Under the pieces are notes generated by a model, which saw nothing but the letters and a program-made list of their open reading frames with translations, ran no database searches and was not told the origin of the DNA. Source: GWF2-50-93 sp049297395 (GTDB lineage: Bacteria > Verrucomicrobiota > Lentisphaeria > Victivallales > GWF2-50-93). Taken from it: a stretch of DNA of 8,937 bases. The stretch's first letter is position 1. The number at the start of each line of letters is the position of its first letter. The translations under genes and the position numbers were made by a program. The DNA is taken from NCBI GenBank assembly GCA_049297395.1, contig JBAQUG010000546.1:1-8937 (forward strand), in the 5' to 3' direction. Below, piece by piece: positions 6,071 through 8,937 of this stretch.

Positions 6071-7108
6071 TCATTTCAGGAGCATGCAGTCGCCGTAGCT
6101 GAAGAATTTCATCCTGTTGTCAACCGCGAGGGCATAAGCCTTCATGACATTATCAAGACTCGAGAATGTTGATACGAGCATAAGCAATGTGCTCTTCGGG
6201 AGATGGAAATTGGTAAGCAGCATGTCGGAGACCTTTGGCCTGTACGGCGGATACAGGAATATCGACGTATCTCCCGATCCTGCACTCACAGTACCGTCGT
6301 CATTGGCACAGGTTTCAAGCACCCTTACAGAGGTCGTGCCGACGGCCAGGATCTTCTTTCCATTCATTTTCGTCCTGTTTATTTTTTCTTCTGCCTCACG
6401 TGGCAGAAGAAAAAATTCAGAGTGCATGCCATGCTCCTCAATCCTGTCACAGCTTACAGGAAGAAAAGTCCCGGGTCCAACGTGCAAGGTCAACTCGGCA
6501 ACTGCAACCCCCTTGGCTGCGAACTTCGCAAAAACATCTTCCGTGAAATGAAGTCCTGCGGTCGGAGCGGCCACGGCCCCCTCCTCCTTGGCGAAGACTG
6601 TCTGATATCTGTTTGCATCCGAACGCAAATCATCCCTTCTTATATACGGCGGCAGAGGAATGTGTCCGGCAAGTTCCTGGATCTCCGCTATTGAAAAATC
6701 TTCGGAGGCGACGGTGAAAATTCCGTCTTCCGTCCTCTCGGAAATACTGACCCAGAGATCGTTTTCACCTGGATGGCGGACCTTGATCCTCGTTCCGACG
6801 CGCATCCTCTTACCCGGTTTCAGGAAGCAGGTCCAACTGCGTTCATCTATCTTCCTCAGGAAAAGTATTTCGACCTTTGCGCCGTCGCCGTTCTTGCGGC
6901 CGTAAATCCTGGCGTTGATCACCTTGGTGTTGTTGATGACGACGCAGTCGCCCTCCTCCAGATAATCCGTGATGTCGGGGAAATTGCGGATTTCGCAGGC
7001 GCCGGATGCCCTGTCCATGACAAGCATCCTTGAGTCCCCTCTGTTTTCAGGAGGGAACTGAGCGATGAGCTCTTCGGGGAGGTGATAGTCAAACTGCGTT
7101 AATCGCAT
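6071..7108 (-). CDS. queA: S-adenosylmethionine:tRNA ribosyltransferase-isomerase
   Basis: Transfers and isomerises the ribosyl part of S-adenosylmethionine onto 7-aminomethyl-7-deazaguanine in tRNA, giving epoxyqueuosine, the next-to-last step of queuosine synthesis; cytoplasmic. The 345-residue product has the usual length (about 340-355). Motifs: FDYHLPEELIAQFP near the start (6-19), RLVM-like RMLVMDR (27-33), NNTKV (59-63), APTAGLHFT (181-189, the family signature), HVGPGTFLPV (209-218), MHSEFF (228-233), AVGTTSVRVLE, TNFHLPKSTL and the C-terminal FFSYGDCMLL. The start ATG at 7108 follows GAGGA by 11 bases and begins the conserved MRLTQFDY; an ATG six codons upstream (7126) lacks a site. 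The gene overlaps the end of glgA by 20 bases, so translation is probably coupled. No tgt, queG or yajC lies next to it in the window. A perfect 15-bp inverted repeat lies inside it at 6381-6416. Confidence 0.96.
   Translation of the reverse strand: MRLTQFDYHLPEELIAQFPPENRGDSRMLVMDRASGACEIRNFPDITDYLEEGDCVVINNTKVINARIYGRKNGDGAKVEILFLRKIDERSWTCFLKPGKRMRVGTRIKVRHPGENDLWVSISERTEDGIFTVASEDFSIAEIQELAGHIPLPPYIRRDDLRSDANRYQTVFAKEEGAVAAPTAGLHFTEDVFAKFAAKGVAVAELTLHVGPGTFLPVSCDRIEEHGMHSEFFLLPREAEEKINRTKMNGKKILAVGTTSVRVLETCANDDGTVSAGSGDTSIFLYPPYRPKVSDMLLTNFHLPKSTLLMLVSTFSSLDNVMKAYALAVDNRMKFFSYGDCMLLK
6381..6416. repeat. Perfect 15-bp inverted repeat inside queA
   Basis: Left arm 6381-6395 (ATTTTTTCTTCTGCC) and right arm 6402-6416 are exact reverse complements around a 6-base loop. 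In the mRNA this would be a strong hairpin over codons 232-242 of queA. The order is T-tract, GC part, A-tract on both strands, the reverse of an intrinsic terminator, so termination is not expected. The encoded residues (FFLLPREAEEK) look like ordinary QueA sequence. Confidence 0.6.
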
Positions 7109-8657
7109 CGTCGTAAAGTTCCTCATATTGTCCGGCTGTCCGGCTCCATGAGAAATCCTTTTTCATCCCATTGAGCTGTGTCCGCCTGTATCCATCAGGA
7201 TCAAGCCTGTAGACTGAGGCCGCCCACCTGAGGGTGTTCAGGAGCGAGAGCTGGTTGAGATCCCAGAACTTGAATCCTGTAGATGCGGAGTAATCCTTCG
7301 GATTGAAATTCACGACAGTATCTTCAAGGCCGCCTGTCGAACGCACGACCGGAGGCGTGCCGAAGCGCATGCTGTACATCTGGTTCAAGCCGCACGGCTC
7401 ATATCTTGAAGGCATGACGAAGAAATCGCTTCCCGCCTCGACGAGATGTGCAAGCTTGTCGCTGTATCCGATGTGAACTGCGAATTTAGCAGGATGCTTC
7501 GCCGCAAGATTAAGAAGCCAGGACTGGAGTCCGGGATCACCTGATGCGAGAATGACAAACTGGACATCATCATAGGCGAGCATGTCTTCAATTGCCGCCG
7601 CAAACACATCGATTCCCTTCTGGTAGGCAAGTCGCGAGACAATTCCAAAGACAGGGGAGTGTGGTCTCTGCTGGAGCTTGAATGTCTTCTGGAGTTCAGC
7701 CTTGCATATGGCCTTCCCCGACAAGTCATCGACAGAATAGGTTGCAGGAATATTTCTGGCGTTCTGAGGATTCCACTTCTCCACGTCGATGCCGTTCAAT
7801 ATTCCTCTAAGCCTTCCCGCAGCGCTCCGTTCCCTGAGAGGTGAGTCAAGATTGAATCCATATGCCGGAGAAAGTATTTCCTGTGCGTGTGTCGGACTTA
7901 CGGTGGTAATGAAATCAGCGGTCATGATTCCACCCTTGAGAAGGTTGATCTGGTCATGGAACTCAAGACAGCGCATGGTGAAGTATTCCCAGCCAAGACC
8001 TGTGAAGTAAAGATGGGATTTGTGGAACACCCCCTGGTAGGCGAGATTATGTATTGTCAGAATCGAAGCTGTCCTGTCAAAGTTATGGTAATGCATGTAG
8101 AGCGGACTCTTCATGTATACGCTGCATAGAGCGGAATGCCAGTCATTCGTGTGGAGGATGTCCGGCTTTATCTTCAGTGCGAGGATGGCCTGCATCGCAG
8201 CCCGGCAGAAAAAGATGAATCTTTCAGAGTTGTCGCCATATTCCATGCCAAGCCAGTCGTAAAGGGCGGGACGGTTGAAGAACCGGTGGTATTCGATGAA
8301 ATAGTAAGTCAGATTGGGGTTCACCTTGTGTTCGAGTATCTGCGCCCATTCCGTCCTGCCGAGGAACGGTACTCCGAGCAGTTCGTAGCATACATTGATT
8401 TTCCTGTTGAATTCGCCCATCATCTGGGGATAATAGGGCATGATGACGGAAACACGGTGCCCCCTCTCCGACAATGCTATAGGGAGCGCGCCGGAGACGT
8501 CGGCAAGTCCGCCGGTCTTGGCGTAAGGAGAGGCCTCGCTCGTAAGCCACACGATTTCCCTGCAGCCTTTTCCGAGAGGCGGGAGCCTGTGCTTCTTTTC
8601 AATCCTGGCTTTTGCACCCGGCTTGTCCTCTTTGATTTTCTTCTTTTTAACTGGCAT
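7089..8657 (-). CDS. glgA: Glycogen synthase (ADP-glucose type, GT5)
   Basis: Extends alpha-1,4-glucan chains from ADP-glucose (by family; UDP-glucose use cannot be excluded) in cytoplasmic glycogen synthesis. The product is 522 residues; typical bacterial GlgA is about 475-500. The first Rossmann domain starts with EIVWLTSEASPYAKTGG, with the KTGGLADV nucleotide-sugar loop at 47-54, followed by HTNDWHSAL (169-177) and TIHNLAYQG (201-209). The second domain has SRLAYQKG (R342, K347), the acidic-residue motif YEPCGLNQMYSMRFGT (E420 at the GT-B catalytic position) and STGGLEDTV (440-448). All key residues are present. The extra length is a lysine-rich, probably disordered N-terminal extension (1-33) before the usual start of the fold. 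ATG at 8657 has AAGGA 6 bases upstream, so the extension seems to be translated. It lies 3 bases after the rhomboid gene and overlaps queA; no other glycogen gene is in the window. Confidence 0.95.
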   Translation of the reverse strand: MPVKKKKIKEDKPGAKARIEKKHRLPPLGKGCREIVWLTSEASPYAKTGGLADVSGALPIALSERGHRVSVIMPYYPQMMGEFNRKINVCYELLGVPFLGRTEWAQILEHKVNPNLTYYFIEYHRFFNRPALYDWLGMEYGDNSERFIFFCRAAMQAILALKIKPDILHTNDWHSALCSVYMKSPLYMHYHNFDRTASILTIHNLAYQGVFHKSHLYFTGLGWEYFTMRCLEFHDQINLLKGGIMTADFITTVSPTHAQEILSPAYGFNLDSPLRERSAAGRLRGILNGIDVEKWNPQNARNIPATYSVDDLSGKAICKAELQKTFKLQQRPHSPVFGIVSRLAYQKGIDVFAAAIEDMLAYDDVQFVILASGDPGLQSWLLNLAAKHPAKFAVHIGYSDKLAHLVEAGSDFFVMPSRYEPCGLNQMYSMRFGTPPVVRSTGGLEDTVVNFNPKDYSASTGFKFWDLNQLSLLNTLRWAASVYRLDPDGYRRTQLNGMKKDFSWSRTAGQYEELYDDAINAV

Positions 8658-8660
8658 GTC

Positions 8661-8937
8661 CTATCCTTTTCTTTCAGCACGCATCTGTTCACGCGCTCTT
8701 CTAAGTGTTTCCATTTCCTGTTCAGTGAGGCTGTTAATTCCAGTGGCTGAAAGCTTGTCGAGTATCCTGTCCATCTCAGCCTGTGTGACCTGGCTGTCCG
8801 TCACGCTCCATCCCGAAGGCGGACTTTTCATGGAATAGGGACTCTTCGCCTTTCCAAACTTAAACGAGAACATGTCCCATATCTCATTCTTGTAAAGCAG
8901 CCTGATATAAAGATATCCTCCGAGGAAGCCTCCGACA
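8661..8937 (-). CDS. Rhomboid family intramembrane serine protease, C-terminal part (cut by window edge)
   Basis: The last 91 codons of a gene that starts beyond the right edge; there is no start codon here to call, although an internal ATG exists at 8873. The first visible residues, VGGFLGGYLYIRLLY, match the final rhomboid transmembrane helix, where the catalytic histidine normally stands just before this GG motif (H-x-GG), so it should lie immediately outside the window. After a short basic and proline/serine linker comes a conserved small tail, AEMDRILDKLSATGINSLTE and on, of the kind found at the end of many bacterial rhomboid proteins (DUF6576-like, from memory). The tail is cytoplasmic or periplasmic depending on topology. 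The stop TAG (8661-8663) lies 3 bases before the glgA start, and its last codons carry the glgA ribosome site. Serine and histidine cannot be checked here. Confidence 0.75.
   Translation of the reverse strand, partial: VGGFLGGYLYIRLLYKNEIWDMFSFKFGKAKSPYSMKSPPSGWSVTDSQVTQAEMDRILDKLSATGINSLTEQEMETLRRAREQMRAERKG

Noticed and set aside
5981..6172. 63-codon + strand frame (MDDWINGLLDGW...)
   Set aside because: Its start is repeat sequence, there is no ribosome site, and it runs antisense through the end of queA.
8136..8750. 204-codon + strand frame at the right end
   Set aside because: It is antisense to glgA and the rhomboid tail, both well supported, and has no domain or ribosome site.
8661..8873. 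A separate small 70-residue gene starting at 8873
   Set aside because: The frame stays open to the window edge and the upstream residues match a rhomboid transmembrane helix, so this is the tail of a larger protein.
1..8937. CRISPR array, phage, IS element, tRNA or rRNA genes, toxin-antitoxin pair
   Set aside because: No regular repeat-spacer pattern, no transposase or integrase motifs, no cloverleaf-like sequences and no such small gene pairs were seen by eye.

Overview
The window is ordinary bacterial chromosome at about 50% GC. It carries six complete genes and one gene cut by the right edge. The genes point to a Gram-negative-type bacterium that stores glycogen and exports a carbohydrate-active protein. 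The rhomboid fragment, with its short conserved C-terminal tail, and the general look of GlgA and the ATPase would fit a member of the PVC group (Lentisphaerota or Verrucomicrobiota type) or a similar lineage. This is a guess from general knowledge; nothing here fixes the taxon.

Layout. Positions 1-198 are a non-coding leader that starts with a piece of a GGAT-rich repeat. Next, on the + strand, is a two-gene unit with overlapping ends: tmk (thymidylate kinase) and holB (clamp-loader delta prime subunit). After a 167-base gap comes an independent + strand gene for an exported GH5-like protein in which two positions normally conserved in the catalytic core appear changed. It converges on a - strand P-type cation ATPase, and the two share a long hairpin that also encodes the last codons of the ATPase. 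Upstream of the ATPase (5813-6070) is a non-coding stretch with a perfect 20-bp palindrome flanked by 7-bp direct repeats, then a second GGAT-rich repeat. The right third is a tight - strand operon read from the right edge: rhomboid protease (only its C-terminus is inside), glgA (glycogen synthase), queA (queuosine synthesis). There are 3 bases between the first two genes and a 20-base overlap between the last two.

How the genes work together. tmk and holB both serve DNA replication (dTTP supply and clamp loading). The rhomboid-glgA-queA cluster has no obvious shared pathway and looks like co-transcription of unrelated functions. I see no phage, IS element, CRISPR array, tRNA, rRNA or defence system. 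No convincing new multi-gene system is visible. The points most worth a second look are the palindrome in the ATPase leader, the active-site changes and cysteine cluster in the GH5-like protein, the altered ion-site residues of the ATPase, a 15-bp perfect inverted repeat inside queA, and the dispersed GGAT repeat.
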